Source: Bacteroidales bacterium UBA4295 (GTDB lineage Bacteria; Bacteroidota; Bacteroidia; Bacteroidales; Paludibacteraceae). Taken from it: DNA of 64,000 bases. Both the position numbers and the translations under genes were made by a program. Below the pieces are notes generated by a model, which saw nothing but the letters and a program-made list of their open reading frames with translations, was not told the DNA's origin and made no database searches. Location: assembly GCA_002395805.1 (NCBI GenBank), contig DGVB01000018.1, positions 1-64,000 of the forward strand, in the 5' to 3' direction. The stretch's first letter is position 1. Each line of letters opens with the position of its first letter. Shown one piece after another: positions 33,891 through 41,645 of this stretch.

Positions 33891-35438
33891 TTATTCAACA
33901 GTTTCGCAATATATGGTAATGCAACCAAGGTTGCGAAGTATCTTCTTCAGTTCGTCTCGCATATAGCGGTAGGTAGCTCCGCCGTGGAGCGCCTTGATCT
34001 TCTTCTCACGCGTATCCAGATCCGGCTCCGTATCCATGATCTCGAATACTTCGTCGCGGCCGATAAACTCTACTTTCTGCAGACCGTAACGCAACTCTGC
34101 CCAACTCTCGCCGCCGTTCTCTACCGCAAAAATACTGTCGTTCAGCTCCGGATGCAGCGATTGCATGTATTCCTTAATAGTCCGTGCACGGCTACCCGCG
34201 AGGCCTTCGTTGTAGGCCAGACGGCCGTCGAAGGACGCAAAGCCGACGATACGGATATGCGAGATGCGGATCGTGCTGTCCTCGATAGCTTCGCTCAGAA
34301 TATTCATGATACTATCCATGAGCAGGTCGTTCTGGATAAACGAACGGTCCATCTTCGTCACGTCCACATCGAAATAGATAAATACATTCCGCGGATCGGC
34401 GCTGAGCGCCATCGAGCGGTCGTACGGCTCGTACTCATCCTCGCTGCGCAGCAAGCGGCTTCGCAGATAGCGCATCTTGTCCACCTCCGGCGTCTTGATC
34501 TCCGGGATTACCGGTACTACCGGAGCCGGCACCGCTACCGGAGCTACCGCTATCGCCTCAGCCGGGATAAACTCGATCTCCGGCTCTGCCGGCATCGTAT
34601 CTACCGGAACTACCGCTACCTCCTCTACCGGAGCAGGAGTCTCCTCCACCGGAGCAGGAGTCTCTTCGATCAGTTCCTCTACCGCCTCTGCCGCTGTCTC
34701 CAGCTTCTCGCAGTCGCAGCGCTTAGCCAGCGATTGCTCGTCGCCGCCGAGCGGGAAGACGAGGTTCACCGCCAACTTCGGCAGGATGAACCAACGACCG
34801 CTCTGATCGGTCATGTCGCCGCAATGCTTGCATTCGTATTGCTTGTACCAGGTATAACCGGCGTCGATACCACCCTCCAGCTCGATACTGAAATACGGCT
34901 TGATCGGGAAATGCCAACCGCCGCTGGCACCCGCCATGATCGCGTCGCCCTGATAACGGCCGTCCTTCACCTCCTTGTACATCCAGCTCACCGGATAGGC
35001 ATTGCCGGCTACGTTGTAGTGCGCGTACGCAGCGTTAACGGATATAAATCCACGATTAAATACATTACAGAACCAATAACGGGGAGCTATCCACGCTGCG
35101 ATATGACGCCATTTGGGGAACTTGGTATCATCCAGCGGGAACGGATTGAATCCTACGCCGAGCTCCATCGACCATTTCGGAGCCAACAGAATCTCCAGCA
35201 TGATATTCGGAGTAGCGGCCGCGTCATAGATCAAATTATTCTTAATCGCCACATGCTCCTTCTTCCCCTCCTGCTTCTTCTCTTCCTTCGGCTGCTCCTG
35301 TACTTCTTTCAGCCCGAGCGAGTCAGCCCGCATAGCGAATGCGCGCGTAGCAGTACAAAACAGCGACGCTATCGCCACCAGACAAACCAGTGAGCGACGC
35401 GTCGAAATCAATGATATTTTTTCGGAATTTCTAAACAT
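33891..35438 (-). CDS. DUF3575 outer membrane protein with OmpA-like C-terminal domain
   Basis: A 515-residue protein. Signal peptide SLVCLVAIASLFCTATRAFA is followed by the DUF3575 region KNNLIYDAAATPNIMLEILL, a small beta-barrel-like domain found at the head of many Bacteroidales fimbrial operons. A linker rich in ETPAPVEE and AVAPVAVPAPVVPVIPE follows. The C-terminal part has FIYFDVDVTKMDRSFIQND, IRIVGFASFDG and AGSRARTIKEYMQ, as in OmpA-like peptidoglycan-binding domains. It probably links the outer membrane at the fimbrial site to the wall. Its own strong promoter is 17 bp upstream, so the leader is very short. Confidence 0.75.
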   Translation of the reverse strand: MFRNSEKISLISTRRSLVCLVAIASLFCTATRAFAMRADSLGLKEVQEQPKEEKKQEGKKEHVAIKNNLIYDAAATPNIMLEILLAPKWSMELGVGFNPFPLDDTKFPKWRHIAAWIAPRYWFCNVFNRGFISVNAAYAHYNVAGNAYPVSWMYKEVKDGRYQGDAIMAGASGGWHFPIKPYFSIELEGGIDAGYTWYKQYECKHCGDMTDQSGRWFILPKLAVNLVFPLGGDEQSLAKRCDCEKLETAAEAVEELIEETPAPVEETPAPVEEVAVVPVDTMPAEPEIEFIPAEAIAVAPVAVPAPVVPVIPEIKTPEVDKMRYLRSRLLRSEDEYEPYDRSMALSADPRNVFIYFDVDVTKMDRSFIQNDLLMDSIMNILSEAIEDSTIRISHIRIVGFASFDGRLAYNEGLAGSRARTIKEYMQSLHPELNDSIFAVENGGESWAELRYGLQKVEFIGRDEVFEIMDTEPDLDTREKKIKALHGGATYRYMRDELKKILRNLGCITIYCETVE

Positions 35439-35454
35439 GACTAAAAACCGAGCG

Positions 35455-35485
35455 CAAAGGTACTACTTTCCTCGCATATACGCAA
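35455..35485 (-). promoter_or_regulatory. Promoter of the fimbrial operon
   Basis: Minus strand TTGCGTATATGCG begins with TTG (35485-35483), then a 20-bp spacer and TACCTTTG (35462-35455), 16 bp before the ATG. Confidence 0.75.
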
Positions 35486-35532
35486 GAAAAATTTCAATTA
35501 TTGAATAATTGTTAAGAAAAAAAGGCTGTTTT

Positions 35533-36738
35533 TTACGAATTGTCAACCGAAGAGCTCCATTCACGGGGCGAAAAACCGGTTTCGCGGGAGAAAGTCCTGG
35601 AGAATACAGCCGCTGACGCAAAGCCGCTCTGTTCGGCTACCTCCTGCATCTTCAGCTCCGGATGCTCGCGCATCAAACGCTTCGCCTCCGCGATACGATA
35701 GTTCGTGACATATTGGTAGAAATTGCAGCCGTATTCGGCATTGATCAGCTGCGACAGATACGTTCTGTTGGTCGGCAGGATAGCACGCAGGTCCATCAGC
35801 TTGAAATCCGGATTCAGATACGGCTTCTCCTCCTCCATCCATTTCTCCAGCGCCTCACGATAAGCCGCATTCTCCGACGACGACGCTGCGCCCGCTTGCT
35901 GCGCACCCTGCTCCGTCTGCATAGTTCCGCCCATCTCAGGACTCTCATCCATATCCACTCCGGCCTTCTCTATCCATGCGCCGGAACGGAAAATAACCTG
36001 GTCATTAGTATAAAAGAGGACGAAGAACATGAGCCACTGCTGGGTAAAAAGCCGGTTCGGCGCCTCTGTAAAACAGAGATACAGATAGGATGCACCGAGC
36101 ACGAACATCATCGACAGATAACGAACCACCCAATGTTCGTCCGTGTCCTCCAGAGAACTGAAGTTCTCCTCGCAATACCGGTGGTACGAATGTACATGGT
36201 TGAATACCAGCAATACCCATACCAGCAACACGACCACAAACAGCCACCGCAGATCCCAAGGCACGAAAAAGTCAATCATGCCGACCACAAGCACCGGCAA
36301 AAGACGAATCAGCGCATTCTTCCATGTCAGCCATCCCGGCCGCATCAGTTCGGTAGGATAAGCCAGCAACAGCCAAGCTATAATAGCGCCGAGCACCATC
36401 TCCCAGCCCGTGAAAGCAAGCATTCCTTCCGGGGCCATGGCATAACTGTCCTCATGCAGCCGGAGAAAGAATCCGTAGATAAAAATAAGGGTTAGCAGCC
36501 CCATAATCCATGCGCAGATCTTGCGCAGACGCAAGCCGCCATGATGGAACGCAAGACACAGCGTACTCACTCCCGCCAGAATAACAATGGAGCAATTCTG
36601 TATAGGAGAAATCAACAACCGGAAGGTATCCTCCGGAATAAGCGGAGACAGCGCATAACTGACCGCCACCAATGCCGCCAAGATGATTCCGAACACAAAT
36701 TCGGACTTATACTCGTAATATAAATAGCGAAGAGTCAT
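35533..36738 (-). CDS. Membrane-bound AraC-type transcriptional regulator
   Basis: A 401-residue protein. The N-terminal half has about seven or eight hydrophobic helices (FGIILAALVAVSYALSPLI to YLSMMFVLGASYLYLCF and QWLMFFVLFYTND). A linker of about 60 residues follows. The C-terminal AraC/HTH_18 domain includes TYLSQLINAEYGCNFYQYVTNYRIAEA and MQEVAEQSGFASAAVFSRTFSRETGFSPREW. Such proteins sense an unknown signal in the membrane and bind DNA directly. It lies just upstream of the fimbrial operon on the same strand and is the best candidate for its regulator. Nine G residues stand 4 bp before its ATG, where length changes could alter translation. Confidence 0.82.
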   Translation of the reverse strand: MTLRYLYYEYKSEFVFGIILAALVAVSYALSPLIPEDTFRLLISPIQNCSIVILAGVSTLCLAFHHGGLRLRKICAWIMGLLTLIFIYGFFLRLHEDSYAMAPEGMLAFTGWEMVLGAIIAWLLLAYPTELMRPGWLTWKNALIRLLPVLVVGMIDFFVPWDLRWLFVVVLLVWVLLVFNHVHSYHRYCEENFSSLEDTDEHWVVRYLSMMFVLGASYLYLCFTEAPNRLFTQQWLMFFVLFYTNDQVIFRSGAWIEKAGVDMDESPEMGGTMQTEQGAQQAGAASSSENAAYREALEKWMEEEKPYLNPDFKLMDLRAILPTNRTYLSQLINAEYGCNFYQYVTNYRIAEAKRLMREHPELKMQEVAEQSGFASAAVFSRTFSRETGFSPREWSSSVDNS

Positions 36739-36742
36739 TCTA

Positions 36743-36751
36743 CCCCCCCCC
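36743..36751 (-). repeat. Nine-G homopolymer at the start of the AraC-type gene
   Basis: The coding strand has nine G residues, then TAGA and the ATG at 36738. Homopolymers of this length are slippage-prone and lie at the ribosome-binding position. Confidence 0.9.
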
Positions 36752-36818
36752 AGCTATACAATTCGCTGATTTTATGGCTGTTGTACGTTTCATTGTCCAT
36801 TTTTTTCAAATTGCGTCA

Positions 36819-36849
36819 CAAAATTACTGCTTTTTTTTGACATGTGCAA
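36819..36849 (-). promoter_or_regulatory. Promoter of the AraC-type regulator gene
   Basis: TTG (36849-36847) within TTGCACATGTCAA, 20-bp spacer, TAATTTTG (36826-36819). The leader of about 75 bp contains the G9 tract. Confidence 0.7.
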
Positions 36850-37030
36850 ATAAAAAACAATAATTCTTCTAAAAAAATCATTTTTAAAACGCCATAATTT
36901 TATTTATTGTCAAAAACGAATTTACCAATTGTCAAAATGTGCACAGCTATAGAACACAAAAATATGCCCCTCCGGCTCTTTAACAATCGCGGTATTCTAT
37001 ACCGCCCTGCAAAAAAAATCGCTCAAAAAC

Positions 37031-37061
37031 TTGCGTATATGCAATTTTTGTTGTACCTTTG
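37031..37061 (+). promoter_or_regulatory. Promoter of the DUF5606/NIF3 genes
   Basis: TTGCGTATATGCAA starts at 37031; 20-bp spacer; TACCTTTG (37054-37061). Confidence 0.78.
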
Positions 37062-37091
37062 CAGCCGATTTGGATTTAAACATAAAGAATC

Positions 37092-37511
37092 ATGACAAAA
37101 TTATCGGAAATATTGGCAATCACCGGCAAGCCGGGTTTGTACAAATTGGTTAGTCGCGGCAACAACATGCTGATCGTAGAGAGTCTGGTGGACGGCAAGC
37201 GCATGCCTACTTACGCCCGCGACAAGATTGTAGCTCTCAGCGACGTGTCGATGTTTACCGATGCGGACGACATTGCGCTGCACGAGGTGCTGACCTCTGC
37301 GGGTAAGAAAGAGAACCTGAAGCCGGTAGCGATGGATCCGAAAAAAGCCTCCAATGCCGAGTTGCAAACTTGGTTTGACGAGGTATTGCCTAACTGGGAC
37401 CGCGACCGCGTCTATCCGTCCGATATCCGCAAGCTGATCCAGTGGTACAATATCCTCATCAACGCCGGCATCACGGAATTCAAGATTGAAGAGCCGGAAG
37501 CGGAGGAATAA
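37092..37511 (+). CDS. DUF5606 domain protein
   Basis: A 139-residue cytoplasmic protein. Its N-terminus (MTKLSEILAITGKPGLYKLVSRGNNMLIVESLVDGKRMPTY..., read as short blocks ITGKPGLYKL, NNMLIVESL and KIVALSDVSMF) matches DUF5606, a small SH3-like family conserved in Bacteroidota. The second half has a helical block with WFDEVLPNWDRDRVYPSDIRKL and an acidic tail. Its function is unknown. It has its own promoter and is followed after 8 bp by the NIF3 gene, so the two are probably co-transcribed. Confidence 0.8.
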   Translation: MTKLSEILAITGKPGLYKLVSRGNNMLIVESLVDGKRMPTYARDKIVALSDVSMFTDADDIALHEVLTSAGKKENLKPVAMDPKKASNAELQTWFDEVLPNWDRDRVYPSDIRKLIQWYNILINAGITEFKIEEPEAEE

Positions 37512-37519
37512 AAAGAAAC

Positions 37520-38305
37520 GTGCTCCTTAGGGAGATAATCAATAGCATAGAATCTGTAGCGCCACGGAGTGCCCAGGAGAAATGGGATAACTCGGGAATG
37601 CAGGTAGGTGACACAGGACGGGATATCCAGTCTGTCCTCTTGACCACAGACGTAACGTCGGAGGTGGTCGGTGAAGCTATTGAGCACGGGTGCCAACTCA
37701 TTATCTCCCATCATCCCCTATTGTTCCACCCCCTGAAGCAGGTATGCGGCCAGACGCCGCAAGCGCGCATCGTAGAGCAAGCTATCAAACATGATATCGC
37801 TATCTATTCCGCCCATACTTCGCTCGATTCCGTATCCGGAGGCATCAACACCCGCCTCGCGGATATATTAGGCATCAAGGACTATCGGATTCTCGTTCCC
37901 TCATCGGAGGGAGGCGATACGGGACTCGGCGTAATAGGCCGGTTGGATGAACCGATGCCATTTGACTCCTTATTAAAACGCGTGCGCGAGCGCCTGAATA
38001 CTACCTATATCCGCTATACAATTCACAATGCACAATTCACAATTGAGAAAGTGGCTCTATGCGGAGGCAGCGGTGCGGAGTTTATCGAAGAGGCGATCCG
38101 CCAGGGAGCAGACGCCTATCTCACAGCGGACTGCAAATACCATGATTTTCAGGCGGCAGAAGGACGCATCGCCCTTATCGATATCGACCATTGGATCAGC
38201 GAGCGTCATGCGCGTGATATATTCCGCGATATCCTCGCTCCCCTCGGCGTCACATGCTTTATATCCCAAAAAGACAAAACACCGATATTAATTGCAAATA
38301 TATAA
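37520..38305 (+). CDS. NIF3-family dinuclear metal protein (YbgI-like)
   Basis: A 261-residue protein of the NIF3/YbgI family, also called GTP cyclohydrolase I type 2 homologue; its true reaction is not settled. The start is GTG at 37520. Metal-binding motifs are IISHHPLLFHPL and SAHTSLDSVSGGIN near the N-terminus, and LTADCKYHDF and IDIDHWISE near the C-terminus. It is shorter than forms with a central inserted domain. YTIHNAQFTIEKVALCGG contains a repeat-derived insert, encoded by the 7-bp array at 38021-38048, just before the conserved VALCGGSG block. It sits in the usual Bacteroidota order NIF3 then zinc-ribbon protein. Confidence 0.9.
   Translation: MLLREIINSIESVAPRSAQEKWDNSGMQVGDTGRDIQSVLLTTDVTSEVVGEAIEHGCQLIISHHPLLFHPLKQVCGQTPQARIVEQAIKHDIAIYSAHTSLDSVSGGINTRLADILGIKDYRILVPSSEGGDTGLGVIGRLDEPMPFDSLLKRVRERLNTTYIRYTIHNAQFTIEKVALCGGSGAEFIEEAIRQGADAYLTADCKYHDFQAAEGRIALIDIDHWISERHARDIFRDILAPLGVTCFISQKDKTPILIANI
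38021..38048 (+). repeat. Heptamer array ATTCACA, 4 copies, inside the NIF3 gene
   Basis: Units ATTCACA, ATGCACA, ATTCACA and ATTGAGA encode IHNAQFTIE. The same unit appears in the pseudouridine synthase gene at 45413-45440. Confidence 0.9.
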
Positions 38306-38331
38306 TTGATAATTTAAAAATTTATAATAAT

Positions 38332-39066
38332 ATGGCTAGAACGAAAGAATTGACCATCGAGGAGAAACTCAAAGTCCTCTATGAATTACAGCAGGTTGAC
38401 TCCAAGATCGACGCTCTGCGTACCTTGGCCGGCGAACTGCCGCAGGAAGTGAAAGATATGGCCGACGAAGTAGAAGGTCTGAAGACCCGTCTGGTGAATA
38501 TCGAGAATGATATCAAGGAATGCGAGACCCAGATCTCGGACCACCGTGTGCGTACCGAGAACGCCAACGCATCCATCTCCCGCTATCGCGAGCAGCAGAA
38601 CACGGTTCGTAATAACCGCGAGTTTGACAATCTGAACAAGGAGATTGAGTACCAGGAACTGGAGATCGAGGCTTCGCAGCGTAAGATCAAGCATTACTCG
38701 GCTGAACTCGAGGCGCGTCAGGCAGAGAAAGCCAAGACCGTCAAGGATATCGAGGAGCGCACCGTGGATCTGAACCAAAAGCGCTCGGAACTGGACCAGA
38801 TCTTAGCCGAGACCAAGGCAGAGACCGAAGCGCTGGTGCTCAAAGCAAGCGAACTCGAGAAGAAAATCGACGAGCGACTGCTGACCGCTTTCAAGCGTAT
38901 CCGTAAGAACGCCCGCAACGGCCTCGCTGTCGTTAAGATAGAGCGTGACTCCTGCGGCGGATGCCACGCTAAGATCCCTGCTCAGAGCCAGTTGGATATC
39001 CGTGCCCGCAAGAAGATTATTCCTTGCGAGTTCTGCGGACGTATCCTGGTAGATCCTGAGATGTAA
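38332..39066 (+). CDS. Coiled-coil protein with C-terminal C4 zinc ribbon
   Basis: A 244-residue protein of the conserved C4-type zinc-ribbon family usually found next to NIF3. The start MARTKELTIEEKL (38332) is chosen over an upstream open extension that overlaps the NIF3 gene. Residues about 20-190 form a long coiled coil (heptads of E, K, L and I). The end has CGGC and CEFCG, which bind one zinc. The exact role is unknown; related proteins have been linked to nucleic-acid-associated processes. Its 3' end overlaps the convergent CPBP protease gene by 50 bp. Confidence 0.88.
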   Translation: MARTKELTIEEKLKVLYELQQVDSKIDALRTLAGELPQEVKDMADEVEGLKTRLVNIENDIKECETQISDHRVRTENANASISRYREQQNTVRNNREFDNLNKEIEYQELEIEASQRKIKHYSAELEARQAEKAKTVKDIEERTVDLNQKRSELDQILAETKAETEALVLKASELEKKIDERLLTAFKRIRKNARNGLAVVKIERDSCGGCHAKIPAQSQLDIRARKKIIPCEFCGRILVDPEM

Positions 39067-39922
39067 TCAGTATCCATACCAGAAACGCTACAACCAGTAG
39101 GCTGATGACGCCTACCCACCATGTATCGCCGGCACCTATCGTGTCGGCGATATTGTTAGCCCCTTCCCGATCTCCCCCCGCAGGGGAGGAGAAAGCCTGA
39201 TTTCTGAATGTTGCAATCTGATAACTCACAACGGCTATACCGTTGTTGATGAAATGCATCACTATCGGAACCCAGAGGCTTCCTGTCCATACGAAGACAT
39301 AGCCGAACAACGCGCCCATCATCATTCGTGGGATAAAGCCGTAAAACTGCATATGTATCGCCGAGAAAATAAAAGCCGTCACCCAAATAGCTACATGAGT
39401 GTGGCGCTGAGGGCTGAGGACTCCCTGCAGCACACCGCGGAACGACATCTCTTCCGCGAGCGCAGGCAGCAACGCCATCAGGCCGAGATTGAGGAGCAAG
39501 CCGCCGATGCCGTCTGCCGCTAAAAACCGCTCCGTCAGCGCCATAGCACTCGCTTCCATCGCTTTTATCCATGCCTCTATACCCGCCAAACTCTCCGGCA
39601 GCCGGATTCGACCGTTCAGATCCGCCAGAAGGTTAATCGCCGGAATGGCACAAACCATGATGCCTATCGCGAGAGCAAAGACCTGCCATCCCGCGCCTTT
39701 GTCCATCTGCAGCCAGTGAAAGGGCCGGTGACCGCTGTCCCATAGCCATGCGCAGAGAACAGGCGGCAGAAGGAAGGTAGCGACAGTCTGCAGAAACTGC
39801 AGCCATTTGAGGCTCTCTGTCTCCTGGCTTCCATGCCATACCACCGTCCAGACTACCATCGCTATGAGCGTCAGTACCGACATGATTCCCAGCCAGGTCA
39901 ATATCTGTATAAATTTTTTCAT
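39017..39922 (-). CDS. CPBP-family intramembrane metalloprotease
   Basis: A 301-residue membrane protein of the CAAX protease/bacteriocin-processing (ABI) family. The start MKKFIQILTW (39922) is preferred because the promoter -7 box ends 4 bp before it. The catalytic motifs are EEMSFRGVL (EExxxR), FSAIHMQFYGF and the final HFINN. About eight membrane segments are visible. The stretch FSSPAGGDREGANNIADT between the HFINN helix and the last helix is encoded by a GC-rich palindrome. Substrates are unknown. It is convergent with the zinc-ribbon gene, and their coding regions overlap by 50 bp. Confidence 0.88.
   Translation of the reverse strand: MKKFIQILTWLGIMSVLTLIAMVVWTVVWHGSQETESLKWLQFLQTVATFLLPPVLCAWLWDSGHRPFHWLQMDKGAGWQVFALAIGIMVCAIPAINLLADLNGRIRLPESLAGIEAWIKAMEASAMALTERFLAADGIGGLLLNLGLMALLPALAEEMSFRGVLQGVLSPQRHTHVAIWVTAFIFSAIHMQFYGFIPRMMMGALFGYVFVWTGSLWVPIVMHFINNGIAVVSYQIATFRNQAFSSPAGGDREGANNIADTIGAGDTWWVGVISLLVVAFLVWILITSQDLPGYVRRTRKE
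39159..39197 (-). repeat. GC-rich palindrome inside the CPBP gene
   Basis: GCC leader, CCC and CTCCCC/GGGGAG arms. It encodes SSPAGGDREGAN in a loop. Confidence 0.75.
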
Positions 39923-39926
39923 GCTG

Positions 39927-39957
39927 CAAAAATACAACTATTTTGCGAGATACGCAA
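39927..39957 (-). promoter_or_regulatory. Promoter of the CPBP gene, nearly leaderless
   Basis: Minus strand TTGCGTATCTCGCAA begins with TTG (39957-39955); 20-bp spacer; TATTTTTG (39934-39927). The ATG begins 5 bp after the box, so transcription should start at or next to the start codon. Confidence 0.7.
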
Positions 39958-39984
39958 GAGTTCTGGCGAATTTTTGCTTTTTAT

Positions 39985-40015
39985 TTGCATATATGCAAAA
40001 AAAGCAGTAAATTTG
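39985..40015 (+). promoter_or_regulatory. Promoter of the CNNM/smpB genes
   Basis: TTGCATATATGCAA, a perfect palindrome, starts at 39985; 20-bp spacer; TAAATTTG (40008-40015). Confidence 0.78.
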
Positions 40016-40054
40016 CAGCGTTTTTGTACGAATCATGCCTTCGGGCTAAACTAT

Positions 40055-41173
40055 ATGGGATTACTTTTATTATTTTTGCTCGGTTCGATGGCCGTCAGTT
40101 TCTTATGCTCCGTACTGGAGTCGGTGCTGATGAGTACATCGCTCAGTTATATCAATTTGCGTGAAGAGGAGGGCTATGCGCCAGCGAAGCTGATGAGCAG
40201 TTACAAGGAGGACACCGGTCGTCCTTTAGCCGCTATTCTATCGTTAAACACCATTGCAAACACCATCGGTGCAGCCGGCGTGGGTATGCAGGCGACGGCT
40301 CTTTTCGGCTCCAAATGGTTCGGCCTGGTATCCGCGATCACGACGATACTGATTCTCTTTTTCGGCGAGATCATACCGAAGGTCATCGGTACGACCTACT
40401 GGCGCGAGCTGATGGGTATCAGCGCGCGTATCATCCGTGCGCTGATATTCATCCTGTACCCGCTGGTATGGCTGGTGGAGTTGATCTCCCGCATGGTGCC
40501 GGATAACGAAGATGACCCGTCGGTGAGCCGCGAAGAAGTGCTGGCGATGGTGAACGTAGGCGAGGAAGAAGGCGTGGTGGACGAGGACGAGAACAAGATA
40601 TTCTCGAACCTGATGCGGCTGGATTCGATTCATGCCTACGACGTGATGACGCCGCGCGTGGTAGCAAAGACCGCACCGGAGAACATGACCCTGCGGGCCT
40701 ACTACGACAACGACGAATACGACCATTTCTCGCGTATTCCGCTGTACAAGCCCGAATCGCCGGAGTATATCACCGGCTATATCCTGCGCAACGATGCGCT
40801 GGAGGACCTGACAGAAGACCATTTCCGCAAGACCTTGGGCAGTATCAAACGCCCCCTGCCGGCTTTCGACCAGGATCTGACATTAGGTACGATATTCGAC
40901 AGCATGCTGAAGCAGAAAAGCCAGATCGCGCAGGTGATCGACGAATACGGTATGTTCGTAGGCATCCTGACGCTGGAGGATATCATCGAGACCATCTTCG
41001 GTCTGGAGATCATCGACGAGAACGACACGGTGATAGACATGCAGCAGTACGCCCGCGAGCGATGGGAGCAGAGGCAGAAGAAGTACAGGAAAGTAGAAAG
41101 TCAAAAGTCGAAAGTCGAAAGCAATGAGGAAGCAGAGCGAGATACGGATACTGAACAAGAAGGCGAAGTTTGA
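40055..41173 (+). CDS. CNNM transmembrane and CBS domain protein (hemolysin-related)
   Basis: A 372-residue protein. The start [16 protein letters not shown] (40055) lies after the promoter; the open frame upstream is not translated. The N-terminal CNNM domain has four hydrophobic segments with [13 protein letters not shown] and [11 protein letters not shown]. The acidic stretch [31 protein letters not shown] leads into two CBS domains ([44 protein letters not shown]). Related proteins export magnesium or sodium ions or act in gliding/T9SS machinery (GldE); no CorC domain follows. The C-terminal tail [14 protein letters not shown] is encoded by heptamers and overlaps the smpB start by 50 bp. 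Confidence 0.85.
   Translation: MGLLLLFLLGSMAVSFLCSVLESVLMSTSLSYINLREEEGYAPAKLMSSYKEDTGRPLAAILSLNTIANTIGAAGVGMQATALFGSKWFGLVSAITTILILFFGEIIPKVIGTTYWRELMGISARIIRALIFILYPLVWLVELISRMVPDNEDDPSVSREEVLAMVNVGEEEGVVDEDENKIFSNLMRLDSIHAYDVMTPRVVAKTAPENMTLRAYYDNDEYDHFSRIPLYKPESPEYITGYILRNDALEDLTEDHFRKTLGSIKRPLPAFDQDLTLGTIFDSMLKQKSQIAQVIDEYGMFVGILTLEDIIETIFGLEIIDENDTVIDMQQYARERWEQRQKKYRKVESQKSKVESNEEAERDTDTEQEGEV
41093..41120 (+). repeat. Heptamer array (GTCGAAA type), 4 copies, at the CNNM end and before smpB
   Basis: Units GTAGAAA, GTCAAAA, GTCGAAA and GTCGAAA end 3 bp before the smpB ATG, so they are both coding sequence and the smpB leader. Confidence 0.92.
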
Positions 41174-41588
41174 ATACATCATTCTGGACCGGTATACGGC
41201 AGGTATTCAACTATTCGGCACCGAGATCAAATCCATCCGTGAAGGAAAAGCTTCGCTGATAGATTCGTACTGCGCGGTAGAACACGGGGAGATATACGTC
41301 AAACAGATGCATATCGCGGAGTACCGGTTCGGCTCCTACGCCAACCATGAGGTTCGCCGCGACCGCAAACTGCTGCTGCAGCGGCGCGAGATACGCAAAC
41401 TGGAGAAAGCGACAAAAGACACCGGCAAGACCATCATTCCGCTGGTGCTTTTCATCAACGAGAAAGGGTTAGCGAAGATGGAGATCGCGCTATGCCAGGG
41501 CAAGCACAGCTACGACAAGCGCCAGAGCCTGCGCGAAGCGGATGACAAGCGTGAGATGGCGCAGGTGCGGAAGTTCACGCTTCGTTGA
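41124..41588 (+). CDS. smpB: SsrA-binding protein SmpB
   Basis: A 154-residue RNA-binding protein that carries tmRNA to stalled ribosomes. Family motifs are [54 protein letters not shown] and the C-terminal [23 protein letters not shown] (in blocks), followed by the basic tail. It has normal length. Its ATG lies inside the end of the CNNM gene, immediately after the heptamer array, so translation is probably coupled and sensitive to array length. The gpmI gene follows after 57 bp. Confidence 0.96.
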   Translation: MRKQSEIRILNKKAKFEYIILDRYTAGIQLFGTEIKSIREGKASLIDSYCAVEHGEIYVKQMHIAEYRFGSYANHEVRRDRKLLLQRREIRKLEKATKDTGKTIIPLVLFINEKGLAKMEIALCQGKHSYDKRQSLREADDKREMAQVRKFTLR

Positions 41589-41645
41589 TGTTGATAAGAA
41601 AATAAACAGAAATAAATTTTTATCAGACACTAATAATATTATAAT

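Larger units (their letters stand above)
36739..37091. other. Intergenic region with two divergent promoters
   Basis: This AT-rich 353-bp gap holds the leader and promoter of the leftward AraC-type gene, the G9 tract, and the promoter of the rightward DUF5606 gene. No gene, RNA or clear terminator was seen in it. A 62-codon open frame at 36907-37095 contains the rightward promoter and is not a gene. Confidence 0.6.

Noticed and set aside
36907..37095. 62-codon open frame before the DUF5606 gene
   Set aside because: It contains the promoter of the next gene and has no conserved features.
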